Shown here: positions 1 to 10,357 of the stretch, piece after piece
Position numbering within the stretch: position 1 is the stretch's first letter
How the letters are laid out: each line of letters opens with the position of its first letter
NCBI GenBank assembly: GCA_028282705.1
Contig: JANQHI010000011.1
Span: forward strand, 1-60,542
Direction of reading: 5' to 3'
Length of the DNA: 60,542 nucleotides
Source of the DNA: Prolixibacteraceae bacterium
GTDB taxonomy: Bacteria > Bacteroidota > Bacteroidia > Bacteroidales > Prolixibacteraceae
Position numbers and translations under genes: made by a program
The notes under the pieces: model-generated
The model's input: the letters and a program-made list of their open reading frames with translations, nothing else
What the model was told of the DNA's origin: nothing
The model's database searches: none

Positions 1-304
1 AAAGTTAAATTGAAAAACTACTAGCAACATCTTGATCCCATTGGATTTCAGCTAATTTTCCTTCCATAGCTTTGGCTATGCAAGAAAAATGGAGCTTCAC
101 CACTGATAATCAATATGTCACTCTCGAAATTCCCCTCTAACTTTAAACAACTTCAGTAAAAAAAACAAGATGATAGCCTGAAGTTGGAAGAAAAATACTC
201 ACTGGATTCCAGCCATAAATAAATTATCATATCCTCAAAAACAGTAGGTTAAAAAAGCACAAGAAATTGATAAATGGCTTGAAAATGTTTGGCCATAATT
301 TTAA
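1..304. other. Gene-free left edge
   Basis: No supportable coding region is visible on either strand. The only structure seen is a short perfect hairpin at 65-80 (CATAGC, 4-base loop, GCTATG), which resembles the small palindromes found elsewhere in this window. A minus-strand frame of about 34 codons ends here, but it has no start codon and no recognisable similarity. Confidence 0.4.
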
Positions 305-345
305 ACAAAAAACCCCACCCTCTATTAAGCAGGGTGAGGCTTTCT
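303..345 (-). terminator. Intrinsic terminator of enolase
   Basis: On the minus strand a GC-rich hairpin (arms 331-339 and 313-321, one mismatch, nine-base loop) is followed by a T-rich run (A-rich 303-312 on the plus strand). It lies 20-60 bases after the enolase stop codon, where an intrinsic terminator is expected. Confidence 0.75.
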
Positions 346-364
346 ATAATTATTTTGAAGTAAT

Positions 365-1684
<1,320 letters not shown>

Positions 1685-1738
1685 TTAATATTTAATAGCT
1701 GATAATTAACACCTTAAGCTGGATCCTCAAAACCCGCC

Positions 1739-1746
1739 CAAAGATA
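1739..1746 (-). promoter_or_regulatory. Bacteroidota-type -7 element for eno
   Basis: Read on the minus strand this is TATCTTTG, an exact match to the Bacteroidota -7 consensus TAnnTTTG. It lies 79 bases before the enolase ATG. Only a poor TTTC sits in the -33 region, so the call rests on the -7 box and its position. Confidence 0.45.
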
Positions 1747-1874
1747 ACAATTTGCTACCAATATGGCAGAAACAGCTTTGAGGGTTCACAAAGATTTCAT
1801 ATTGAATTAAAACTCTAAATAAAGAAAATCCTTAAAGTTGACTATCTCCCTCAAACCAAGGGGTATTTTCGCCA

Positions 1875-1891
1875 TCCCGATTAAATCGGGA
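1875..1891. repeat. Short palindrome after the DUF190 gene
   Basis: A perfect seven-base inverted repeat (TCCCGAT, three-base loop, ATCGGGA) lies 18 bases past the DUF190 stop. No T-run follows on the minus strand, so it is more like a dispersed palindromic unit or RNA-stabilising hairpin than a classical terminator. Confidence 0.4.
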
Positions 1892-1908
1892 ATGAGAAAT
1901 TATTTGAC

Positions 1909-2280
1909 TTAAAATGAGCTGAACTGTTGGTATTTTTCCCCCCTTCTATATTTTACAACTTCAAGTTGTTGCATGGTTATCAAGCCTCCTTTTTTGCCCT
2001 TGTCCATAATTTCACCCACTTTCTGGGTAAAGGCTTCCAGCTTCTCTTTTTTGTCTATTATTTCAATTACCACTGGCAAGTCACTTGACAATGCAAAGAT
2101 CTTCATGGTGTGGATGGAATGGCTTGCCCCAAAAGACATCATCCCTTTGGTAACAGTTGCCCCTGCTAACCCTTCTTTCCTTGCTTCAAACACCACCTCT
2201 TCATACAGAGGCCTTCCATTTACTTTATCACCTTCGCCTGTATAAATCTTTAACAACCAGGCATTTCCTTCAATATTCAT
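1909..2280 (-). CDS. DUF190 domain protein
   Basis: This 123-residue soluble protein has the features of the DUF190 family: an N-terminal LLKIYTGEGDKVNGRPLYE strand-helix, a central GATVTKGMMSFG segment and a LPVVIEIIDKKEKLEAF strand-helix, a ferredoxin-like arrangement resembling PII signalling proteins. Members are very often encoded beside the fluoride channel CrcB/Fluc, as here, where the channel gene ends 10 bases upstream. A role in fluoride resistance or channel regulation is inferred from context only, since the biochemical function of DUF190 is not established. The two genes probably form one transcript. Confidence 0.85.
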   Translation of the reverse strand: MNIEGNAWLLKIYTGEGDKVNGRPLYEEVVFEARKEGLAGATVTKGMMSFGASHSIHTMKIFALSSDLPVVIEIIDKKEKLEAFTQKVGEIMDKGKKGGLITMQQLEVVKYRRGEKYQQFSSF

Positions 2281-2290
2281 AATGCATTTT

Positions 2291-2671
2291 TTACAATACT
2301 GAGCGAATGAGGATTATCCCCAGGTATACGGCCAGGATACCTAAAATAAGGCTTCCCCCGATATTTAAGAGCAAATAGTGGATCGAATTTTCTTTGAGCA
2401 GATTAAGGTTATTATAAGCAAAAGCTGAGAATGTGGTAAAACCTCCACAAAATCCTACTGCCAGGAAAATACGCCATTCAGGGTTCATTAAATTCCCCTT
2501 TTCAGCAATAGCAAACACAACCCCAATGATAAAACATCCAAGGATGTTTGCAACAAAGGTCCCCCAGGGAAATGTACTTCCCAGGCTTTTCTCCATAACA
2601 ACCTGTACAATATACCTTAATGCACTGCCTATAAAACCTCCTGCCCCAACAATTAAAATGGTTCTTAACAT
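2291..2671 (-). CDS. crcB: Fluoride channel CrcB/FluC
   Basis: Fluc channels are small dual-topology membrane proteins that expel fluoride as homodimers. The 126 residues contain four predicted membrane segments. The family's GGFIGSALRY motif is at the N-terminus, an asparagine lies in the FVANILGCF helix, and GFCGGFTTFSAFAYN carries the phenylalanine-box and sodium-site residues. It is the first gene of a two-gene unit with the DUF190 gene. No crcB fluoride riboswitch was recognised in the short upstream region, so expression may be constitutive or regulated otherwise. Confidence 0.93.
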   Translation of the reverse strand: MLRTILIVGAGGFIGSALRYIVQVVMEKSLGSTFPWGTFVANILGCFIIGVVFAIAEKGNLMNPEWRIFLAVGFCGGFTTFSAFAYNNLNLLKENSIHYLLLNIGGSLILGILAVYLGIILIRSVL

Positions 2672-2749
2672 ACTTCTGTTTTAAATCTCAAAATAAACTG
2701 GTATTTTAAAGTTTTTAACTGTTATTTGATTGACGTAATATACAAATTT

Positions 2750-4159
2750 ATGAATATAAAGACATATTTGGCTTTTTTTATTTTACTGATCCCTTCAGTT
2801 ACATCAGGGCAAAATTTCAATGATTTATTTGAACTTTTTATCCAAAAAGAAAACTATAAAAATGCCACAGTTGGGGCTGTGGTTATTGACCTGGATAACC
2901 AAAAAGAAGTTTTCTCTTACCAACCCTCTACCTCAATGGTACCTGGCTCATTATTAAAATTGGTAACATCTTCTACAGCCATTGAGATATTAAAACCTGG
3001 TTACAGGTTTAAAACAGAGGTACTTTACACAGGTACTCTTTCAAAACAAGGAGAACTAACTGGAAACCTGATTATCAGGGGAAGTGGTGACCCCACATTG
3101 GGCTCTTCTTATTTCGAGCCTTCTTTTATGAGTAAATGGGCCTTTGCAATTTCAAAGAAAGGGATAAAGAAAATTAAGGGGGATATTATCCTTGATATAT
3201 CAGCTTATGAGGAACAAAGCATAACTGATTCGTGGATTTGGGAAGATATTGGCAACTATTATGGTGCAGGTGCAAAAGCTTTATCTGTTTTTGATAATAC
3301 CTTAAAAATTACTTTGCAGTCATATGCAACAGGTAGCCCAACAAAAATTATTGGGATAAAACCTGAGATTAAAGGGATTTCATTTATAAACCATGTATTA
3401 GCTTCTGACAAAAACTCTGACCAAGCATATGTATATGGAAGCCCCTGGGGCGATGAAAGAGTGATAAGGGGGACAATTCCTAAACATAGGGATAGGTTCA
3501 CTATTAAAGCTGCTTTGCCCAATCCTGAACTGGTTTTAGGCAGTATGTTAAAAGATAGCCTTGCATATTCTGGCATACCAGTTACAGGTAATGTAAAAGC
3601 TGGAAAAATAAATACTGAAACCAACATTGCTTTTACTGGTAAGTCTGTAGAATTAAGCCAAATCATCAGGATATTAAACCATGAAAGTGTTAACCTGATT
3701 GCCGAGCATTTGGTTAAACAATTGGCTTTGGAATCTGAAGGGTTGGGGTCAACTGAAAAAGGGTTGGAAATAATCCATTCTCATTGGCAACATAAACGGA
3801 TGGATACCCATGGGCTATTCCTTGAAGATGGAAGTGGGTTATCACATTTTAATTTGATTACTCCTGGGCAGATGGGTTATGTGCTAAAAGAAATGTATCA
3901 GAATTCCTCATTTACTTCCTCCCTGCCTGAAGCTGGAAAAGGTACATTGTATGTGTTCTCAAAAAAAGATTTTCCTGGGAAAACATTGATATGCAAGAGT
4001 GGCTCAATGACCCGGGTGCGCAATTATGCAGGTTACCTGAAAACTGATTCAGGCAAAAACCTGGCTTTTGTTTTTATGGTGAATAATTTTGGAGGTAAAC
4101 ACATTGAAGCCATAAGGGAAATTAAAAGCCTGCTTATTTCAATGAAGCAAACAATGTAA
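2750..4159 (+). CDS. dacB: D-alanyl-D-alanine carboxypeptidase/endopeptidase, PBP4 type
   Basis: Periplasmic class C penicillin-binding proteins of the PBP4/DacB family trim or cleave peptidoglycan peptides. The three active-site motifs are visible: SLLK (SxxK), SVN (SxN) and KSG (KTG-like, in CKSGSMTRVRNYAGYL). The insert domain between the first two motifs is typical. A signal peptide MNIKTYLAFFILLIPSVTSG supports starting at the ATG at 2750 rather than the upstream TTG at 2726. The length of 469 residues is normal. The gene is monocistronic, divergent from crcB, and followed by a hairpin terminator. Confidence 0.93.
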   Translation: MNIKTYLAFFILLIPSVTSGQNFNDLFELFIQKENYKNATVGAVVIDLDNQKEVFSYQPSTSMVPGSLLKLVTSSTAIEILKPGYRFKTEVLYTGTLSKQGELTGNLIIRGSGDPTLGSSYFEPSFMSKWAFAISKKGIKKIKGDIILDISAYEEQSITDSWIWEDIGNYYGAGAKALSVFDNTLKITLQSYATGSPTKIIGIKPEIKGISFINHVLASDKNSDQAYVYGSPWGDERVIRGTIPKHRDRFTIKAALPNPELVLGSMLKDSLAYSGIPVTGNVKAGKINTETNIAFTGKSVELSQIIRILNHESVNLIAEHLVKQLALESEGLGSTEKGLEIIHSHWQHKRMDTHGLFLEDGSGLSHFNLITPGQMGYVLKEMYQNSSFTSSLPEAGKGTLYVFSKKDFPGKTLICKSGSMTRVRNYAGYLKTDSGKNLAFVFMVNNFGGKHIEAIREIKSLLISMKQTM

Positions 4160-4180
4160 AAAACAATGTATTGATAAACT

Positions 4181-4217
4181 CTCCTGTTTTTCAAAATTAA
4201 GATAAAACAGGAGTTTT
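4181..4217 (+). terminator. Intrinsic terminator after dacB
   Basis: A perfect ten-base inverted repeat (CTCCTGTTTT at 4181-4190, AAAACAGGAG at 4204-4213) ends in a T-tract and lies 22 bases past the stop codon. Confidence 0.7.
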
Positions 4218-4292
4218 GCCCCTACCAAAAAACCATTTTGAAAAACACCCCTAGATAAATCATTTGTCATATAATTATATTAGGTATTATTC

Positions 4293-4300
4293 TATATTTG
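4293..4300 (+). promoter_or_regulatory. -7 element for the Lrp gene
   Basis: TATATTTG matches the Bacteroidota TAnnTTTG box and lies 43 bases before the Lrp ATG. A TTTG at 4263-4266 is somewhat too far upstream to be a standard -33 partner. Confidence 0.45.
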
Positions 4301-4343
4301 CAGTATATTATTACATAAAAATGATATATAGTATTATTTTATT

Positions 4344-4811
4344 ATGAATCTTGATTCAATTGACAAACAAATTGTAGAGATATTACAGGCAGAAGGCAGG
4401 ATTACCAATGCTGAACTTGCAAAAAAAATCCATATGTCTCCACCCCCTACTTTGGAAAGGGTTAAGAAGCTGGAAAAAAATGGGGTCATAAAAAAATATG
4501 TTGCCCTTTGCGACCCTGCCAAGGTTGATAAAGGCACCCTGATGTTTGTAGAAGTTACCCTCGACAGGCATGGCAGCAAAGTGGTAGAAGGTTTTATGGA
4601 AGCTGTTAAAGAAGTGGAAGAAGTAATGGAATGCCACCATATTACAGGTGATGCTGATTTCCTTATAAAAATAGCCGTGAAAGACATCCCTGCCTATGAA
4701 AAGCTTGTATTGAAGTCATTAACCAATTTACCACAGGTGCAGCATTTAAAAACACTGGTAGTACTGTCAACCATTAAAAACGAAACATCATATAAAATAG
4801 AAAAGGGGTAA
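4344..4811 (+). CDS. Lrp/AsnC-family transcriptional regulator
   Basis: These regulators bind DNA through an N-terminal winged helix-turn-helix and sense amino acids through a C-terminal RAM domain, usually as octamers. Both parts are visible: DSIDKQIVEILQAEGRITNAELAKKIHMSPPPTLERVKKLEKNGVIKKY as split helix-turn-helix segments (residues 3-52), then a RAM-like half with CHHITGDADFLIKIAVKD around residue 100. The length of 155 residues is normal. Only eight bases separate its stop from the PLP lyase start, so the regulator probably controls its own operon in response to methionine or a related amino acid. That ligand assignment is inferred. Confidence 0.92.
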   Translation: MNLDSIDKQIVEILQAEGRITNAELAKKIHMSPPPTLERVKKLEKNGVIKKYVALCDPAKVDKGTLMFVEVTLDRHGSKVVEGFMEAVKEVEEVMECHHITGDADFLIKIAVKDIPAYEKLVLKSLTNLPQVQHLKTLVVLSTIKNETSYKIEKG

Positions 4812-4819
4812 TAAAAAAC

Positions 4820-6193
4820 ATGGAAAAGGATTTTAATTATTGGGTTGAAAAAGGGAAAGCAATGGTGGATGAGCGCCAGGAAATGGTTACCAAAACCAAA
4901 AAATGGAAATTTGATACCATAGCCACACATGGGCTTTATAATGCCACACAAGCTATGGAGCTTAACAATGCTTCCATCATGGAGCCTGTGTACCTTACAC
5001 CAGCCCAGGCTTATTCTAACAGTGCAGAAATGGAAGTTGCCCTATCCTATAAAATGCCCAACTGGTGCTACACCAGAATTGCCAACCCCTCAACCTATTT
5101 TTTGGAAGAAGCTGCTGCCCTGCTGGAAACCTATGGCACTGATATGGAAGCAACCTGCCTTGCTACAGCCAGTGGCATGAGTGCTATCAGGACAGCTACT
5201 GACCCATTCCTGGCTAAACACCCTGATTACCCTAACCCAAATATTGTAACATGTTCTAAGGTTTATGGGGGGACATTCCAGCAATTCTGGGTGCGCAGGA
5301 AGCAAGAACAAGGAATTGAAGTGCGCTGGGTTACTGAACCAACCAACATAGAAGCATGGCAAGAAAAAATTGATAAAAATACCCGGTTTGTTTATGGTGA
5401 ATTCCCATCAAACCCATCTGTTGATATTTTTGATATAGAAGAAGTTGCCAAGCTTGCCCATTCGTTTGGTATTCCACTAATTGTAGATGCTACCTGTGCT
5501 TCACCTGCCCTTACGCGCCCACTTTGCCTGGGAGCTGACATTGTTATCCAGTCTGCCTCAAAAGTAATTGGCGGAAGTGGGACTTCAATAATGGGCTTTA
5601 TGGTGGCTAAAAAGGGTATTACCAGCAAAATTGGGACAGATGAGATGAAAGCTGATTTTGCCACTTGGGCAAAACTGTGGCCTTTCCGCGACAATGGGCC
5701 AGCAGTAAACCCAATGGCAGCCATAATGACACTGAATGATATGCGCACGTTACGTATGCGCATAAAACAGATGAGCGAAAACTCGTTGAAAACTGCACAA
5801 TTTTTGGAAGCCCACCCAAAGGTTGGTGAAGTACATTACCCTGGGTTGCCTTCGTACCACGCCCATGATATAGCTAAAAGATATATGAAACTGGCTGATA
5901 GTGGCGAGAACATGTATGGTTATATGTTGGCAGTTGAGATAAAAGAAGGTAAAGGTTGGGGTTCTGAAAATTCCCGCAAGTTCTATGATGCGCTTCAAAT
6001 GATCTGGCGCGCAACTGACCTGGGAAGGATAAAAACTGTGGCTACTTTAAATGCTATTTCTACACACCAGCAGCAAGGTGAAGAAGGGCGTGCACTGGCC
6101 AATATAAAACCCAATACTTGCAGGATTTCCTGTGGTATTGAACATGTTGACGATATTATAAAAGATCTTAATCAGGCCTTGGATGCAATCTAA
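4820..6193 (+). CDS. Cys/Met-metabolism PLP-dependent lyase (methionine gamma-lyase-like)
   Basis: The protein belongs to the cystathionine gamma-synthase/methionine gamma-lyase fold-type I family. Visible motifs include YTRIANPST (PLP phosphate site), ATASGMSAIR, the PLP-binding lysine in SASKVIGGSGTSIMGF, and a C-terminal NTCRISCGIEHVDDI. At 457 residues it is longer than typical family members (about 400), with an N-terminal extension of about 30 residues. Methionine gamma-lyase, cystathionine lyase or O-acetylhomoserine sulfhydrylase activity cannot be separated by eye. Co-transcription with an Lrp regulator suggests an amino-acid degradative role induced by its substrate. Confidence 0.85.
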   Translation: MEKDFNYWVEKGKAMVDERQEMVTKTKKWKFDTIATHGLYNATQAMELNNASIMEPVYLTPAQAYSNSAEMEVALSYKMPNWCYTRIANPSTYFLEEAAALLETYGTDMEATCLATASGMSAIRTATDPFLAKHPDYPNPNIVTCSKVYGGTFQQFWVRRKQEQGIEVRWVTEPTNIEAWQEKIDKNTRFVYGEFPSNPSVDIFDIEEVAKLAHSFGIPLIVDATCASPALTRPLCLGADIVIQSASKVIGGSGTSIMGFMVAKKGITSKIGTDEMKADFATWAKLWPFRDNGPAVNPMAAIMTLNDMRTLRMRIKQMSENSLKTAQFLEAHPKVGEVHYPGLPSYHAHDIAKRYMKLADSGENMYGYMLAVEIKEGKGWGSENSRKFYDALQMIWRATDLGRIKTVATLNAISTHQQQGEEGRALANIKPNTCRISCGIEHVDDIIKDLNQALDAI

Positions 6194-6218
6194 GGCATCA
6201 TTTTGGGGGACTAAGGTT

Positions 6219-6257
6219 GAGCCCGGACACCATTTTAGGTTCCGGGTTCTTTTTTAT
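6219..6257 (+). terminator. Intrinsic terminator after the PLP lyase
   Basis: Arms 6219-6227 and 6241-6249 pair over nine bases with one G-T wobble and are followed by TTTTTTATT. It lies only 33 bases from the distal end of the CRISPR array and shields the array from read-through. Confidence 0.8.
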
Positions 6258-6289
6258 TATTCACCCAACCCCCTGCACAATGTTACCAA

Positions 6290-9200
6290 ATTTCAATTCC
6301 AGTATGGTGCGATTTGAAGCAGAGAACGGTTCTCTTAGGGTTAGTTAATATCCTTATTTCAATTCCAGTATGGTGCGATTTGAAGAACAATTAAGCCATG
6401 TCTCTTCGTTGTAATTTTTCACATTTCAATTCCAGTATGGTGCGATTTGAAGATAATATTGAAGGTAGTGGCAATTTCTCATTTAAGTTTCAATTCCAGT
6501 ATGGTGCGATTTGAAGCCGCTCCGCTTGCTCATTCGCAAAGCTTCCTTTTTAACATTTCAATTCCAGTATGGTGCGATTTGAAGCCCCCCCTCAAAGGGT
6601 CGGTTACCCTCTTCGTAGTAAATTTCAATTCCAGTATGGTGCGATTTGAAGGACTACTACCTTCTTATTTACAACTGACACTACGACATTTCAATTCCAG
6701 TATGGTGCGATTTGAAGACATACAAAGACAAATAAACTAATCTATTATTGCATTTCAATTCCAGTATGGTGCGATTTGAAGGAAAACTGTAAAATTAATT
6801 TTAAATTAAATAGATAATTTCAATTCCAGTATGGTGCGATTTGAAGGCGGGATTTTGCAATAATAATGCTAATGCTTATCAAATTTCAATTCCAGTATGG
6901 TGCGATTTGAAGCCAGTAATCTCTTTAATGTCAATTGGGAAAATAAATTTCAATTCCAGTATGGTGCGATTTGAAGCGCTCAAAAACGCACTACAACAAT
7001 AAATACAAAACAGATTTCAATTCCAGTATGGTGCGATTTGAAGACAAATGCTATCGAAAAGGGAAATTTATAGGCATATTTCAATTCCAGTATGGTGCGA
7101 TTTGAAGTATAGTAAGAATTATTAACAAATAAAGAATAAAATTAATTTCAATTCCAGTATGGTGCGATTTGAAGCTAATTGCATATTGTAACTTGGTGTT
7201 ACTACCGTATTTCAATTCCAGTATGGTGCGATTTGAAGGCCTGATAAGCGTTGACAAATTCCGTCTTTATTTCTTAATTTCAATTCCAGTATGGTGCGAT
7301 TTGAAGTTTACTGTTATATCTGTATATTTTCACAATTGCCGTATTTCAATTCCAGTATGGTGCGATTTGAAGGTGAGCCGTCTAAAATATCAAGGCTATA
7401 TAATTCCTTATTTCAATTCCAGTATGGTGCGATTTGAAGGGTTAGACTCAAATATTGACAAAACAGCGACAGAAGTTATTTCAATTCCAGTATGGTGCGA
7501 TTTGAAGTATGCAAACAATAAAATAAACACAGATGCACTTCCTGAATTTCAATTCCAGTATGGTGCGATTTGAAGATGCACAGCCCGTAATGAATAGGTT
7601 AAATAATTAATTTCAATTCCAGTATGGTGCGATTTGAAGTGCAAACAATAAAATAAACACAGATGCACTTCCTGAATTTCAATTCCAGTATGGTGCGATT
7701 TGAAGTTTTTGACATGGGTAATAGGGGTGACTATTAAATTAATTTCAATTCCAGTATGGTGCGATTTGAAGCCTCCTTGTTTTTATCAAAGCCAGGGAGG
7801 AATTGCTATTTCAATTCCAGTATGGTGCGATTTGAAGCAAACGACAGTTAAGTAGAAACCTTCCTTTACCTTAATTTCAATTCCAGTATGGTGCGATTTG
7901 AAGGATAAACCCGTTTTCCTAAAGCATTTAAAAATGTATTTCAATTCCAGTATGGTGCGATTTGAAGGCGGGATTTTGCAATAATAATGCTAATGCTTAT
8001 CAAATTTCAATTCCAGTATGGTGCGATTTGAAGGGGTAATAACAGAAAAGGTTTACCCGCCCATTCGTCCATTTCAATTCCAGTATGGTGCGATTTGAAG
8101 TACCTACAACAAGGCGTTGAGATTCGCGAACAAGAATTTCAATTCCAGTATGGTGCGATTTGAAGCAAACCACAAAAATACTTATTCGAAGGCGCAACCC
8201 CATTTCAATTCCAGTATGGTGCGATTTGAAGCGGTGCTTGGTCGTCGGAGTGCTACAACTCTAACAGTATTTCAATTCCAGTATGGTGCGATTTGAAGGG
8301 TATTCCGAACAATCATTTCACCCCATTTTTCTTTATTTCAATTCCAGTATGGTGCGATTTGAAGATATCAGGTGGTTTACCAACACTCTTTTAATCTTAT
8401 TTCAATTCCAGTATGGTGCGATTTGAAGCATTCATAAGTTGCTTTTCATTTGCAACCCTGTCAACATTTCAATTCCAGTATGGTGCGATTTGAAGATCTA
8501 CTTTTTCGCCAATCACACCATACAACCGTAATTTCAATTCCAGTATGGTGCGATTTGAAGAGAATGTACATTGCTGTTGCATCAAACTTCTATTAATTTC
8601 AATTCCAGTATGGTGCGATTTGAAGTTATACCTAAGCCTCTTGTTTTGTTTCCCTTTTCTATTTCAATTCCAGTATGGTGCGATTTGAAGTTTACCGCCC
8701 ATTCCAAACTCTAATGCTTCTTGGATTTCAATTCCAGTATGGTGCGATTTGAAGTAAATTTTCCTGCAAAACTAAGGAGCTTATTAATAAATTTCAATTC
8801 CAGTATGGTGCGATTTGAAGATTTCAGGATTTAGAGAATCATTGTAGGAAACTATATTTCAATTCCAGTATGGTGCGATTTGAAGTGATTTGTAGCGTAG
8901 TTTGTCCGCCCTAGTGCCGATTTCAATTCCAGTATGGTGCGATTTGAAGAAAAACTTTAAGAATATAGGGTTTGTTGTAATTGAATTTCAATTCCAGTAT
9001 GGTGCGATTTGAAGTGAAAATAAAGGAGATGGAAAAGCAAGGGGTCACATATTTCAATTCCAGTATGGTGCGATTTGAAGTACTAACGAAAACGAAACAG
9101 TACTTGATAATACTAATTTCAATTCCAGTATGGTGCGATTTGAAGCTAATTTCATCAGCCCCGCCGTTTTGATGTGTGCATTTCAATTCCAGTATGGTGC

Positions 9201-9867
9201 GATTTGAAGAATTAACGACAATACTAACAAAAGCCGCATAAACACATTTCAATTCCAGTATGGTGCGATTTGAAGAGCATTGCGCCTGATTTTAGACCTT
9301 ACTTAAAATACATTTCAATTCCAGTATGGTGCGATTTGAAGAGGGTCAAAAGAAAAAGATAATATTGAAAACCTCAATTTCAATTCCAGTATGGTGCGAT
9401 TTGAAGTTAACTTTCAATTCTCTGGTGCTTCATTTTCCTCAATTTCAATTCCAGTATGGTGCGATTTGAAGCTTTGATTCCTTTTTTAGGCATCCAGTCT
9501 AAAACGTGATTTCAATTCCAGTATGGTGCGATTTGAAGATAATTGGTTCATAAACTTTTCAGTATCAGAGTTATTTCAATTCCAGTATGGTGCGATTTGA
9601 AGTCCCATCCACCAGCAGTAGCCATTGAGTCTATTAGTATTTCAATTCCAGTATGGTGCGATTTGAAGTTATCAATTTTTGCCTATAATATCTCCAATAA
9701 GCATATTTCAATTCCAGTATGGTGCGATTTGAAGAGTTCCTAAACATTCGGGGCAGCTATCATGTAAGCAATTTCAATTCCAGTATGGTGCGATTTGAAG
9801 CATCTTCTAATCCTGTTCTTTGCTGAATATTTATCAAATTTCAATTCCAGTATGGTGCGATTTGAAG
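6290..9867 (-). CRISPR. Type I-B CRISPR array, 55 repeats and 54 spacers
   Basis: The array has 55 copies of a 30-base repeat (plus strand begins ATTTCAATTCC and ends GCGATTTGAAG) and 54 spacers of 34-38 bases (mean about 36). Only one repeat variant was seen: the fourth from the left (6487-6516) begins with G. Read on the minus strand the repeat ends ATTGAAAT, matching the ATTGAAAN 5' handle typical of type I-B crRNAs. This, together with the cas operon and the leader-like region on the right, indicates leftward transcription with the newest spacers near 9867. Two spacers are present twice (6847-6882 = 7968-8003; 7508-7545 contains 7640-7675). The repeat has little self-complementarity, so Cas6 would act on a largely unstructured repeat. 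Confidence 0.98.
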
Positions 9868-10093
9868 CCGTTCGACAACCTAAAAAAATAAGCTGGTTTT
9901 GAACGGTTTATAAAATTAACCTTTTTAATTTTTGTATGCAATAGTTGTCGACACCCAAAATCATAAAAACCCTTTAAGTACGACAACTACCATAAATCAT
10001 TGTTAACCAATATGTCAAAGAACCAGGTTTTATTAAAATTGTATTATCCGCTCTAATTTTAGGCAGCCATCACCACGACCGACAACAAACGAG
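9868..10093 (-). promoter_or_regulatory. CRISPR leader with repeated CGACAAC motif
   Basis: This AT-rich 226-base stretch between the last repeat and cas2 is the presumed leader. The heptamer CGACAAC occurs four times: plus strand at 9873-9879, 9981-9987 and 10080-10086, and inverted (GTTGTCG) at 9944-9950. The middle two are part of a nine-base inverted repeat (TAGTTGTCG at 9942-9950, CGACAACTA at 9981-9989). Next to the array, CCGTTC (9868-9873) and GAACGG (9901-9906) form another inverted repeat abutting the first repeat. These are candidate Cas1-Cas2 or host-factor docking sites. No -7 box was recognised. Confidence 0.65.
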
Positions 10094-10357
10094 TTATAAA
10101 AAATTGCTTAAGCTGCTTCTTTCTTTACCTACTATTTCTTTATCTAGCCACTTTTCCTGGCGTGTCCTGAAAATTATAAAACTATCCTCTTCTTCATCCA
10201 TAATATCTTTGGCTGCCATTTTTAATTCTTCTAAGCGTGCTTCTGTTATTTCGCCTTCAAAAACTGAATTTTGTATCCAGTTCAGGTACCTGCGGCAAAG
10301 CTTTAGCATTTTACCCACCCGTTTTTTCCCGCAATCGTATACAGCAATAACATACAT
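10094..10357 (-). CDS. cas2: CRISPR-associated endonuclease Cas2
   Basis: Cas2 bridges two Cas1 dimers in the spacer-integration complex. The 87-residue protein has the ferredoxin-like Cas2 signature: first strand MYVIAVYDCGKKRVGKMLK with its conserved aspartate, then the YLNWIQNSVFEGEIT segment. The start codon overlaps the cas1 stop by one base (TAATG on the minus strand), indicating translational coupling. It is the last gene of the operon, and the leader and array follow. Confidence 0.95.
   Translation of the reverse strand: MYVIAVYDCGKKRVGKMLKLCRRYLNWIQNSVFEGEITEARLEELKMAAKDIMDEEEDSFIIFRTRQEKWLDKEIVGKERSSLSNFL

Noticed and set aside
1-300. C-terminal fragment of a minus-strand gene
   Set aside because: A frame of about 34 codons ends here, but it is bounded by stops and has no recognisable similarity.
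1875-1891. Palindrome as intrinsic terminator of the DUF190-crcB unit
   Set aside because: The hairpin is perfect but lacks a following T-run on the minus strand, so it is listed only as a palindrome.
2672-2749. Fluoride (crcB) riboswitch upstream of crcB
   Set aside because: The region between crcB and dacB is short and shows no recognisable crcB-motif features.
6447-9743. Open frames of 60-134 codons with repeated FNSSMVRFE, IPVWCDLK or SNRTILELK
   Set aside because: They are translations of the CRISPR repeat in different frames; the repeat structure explains them fully.
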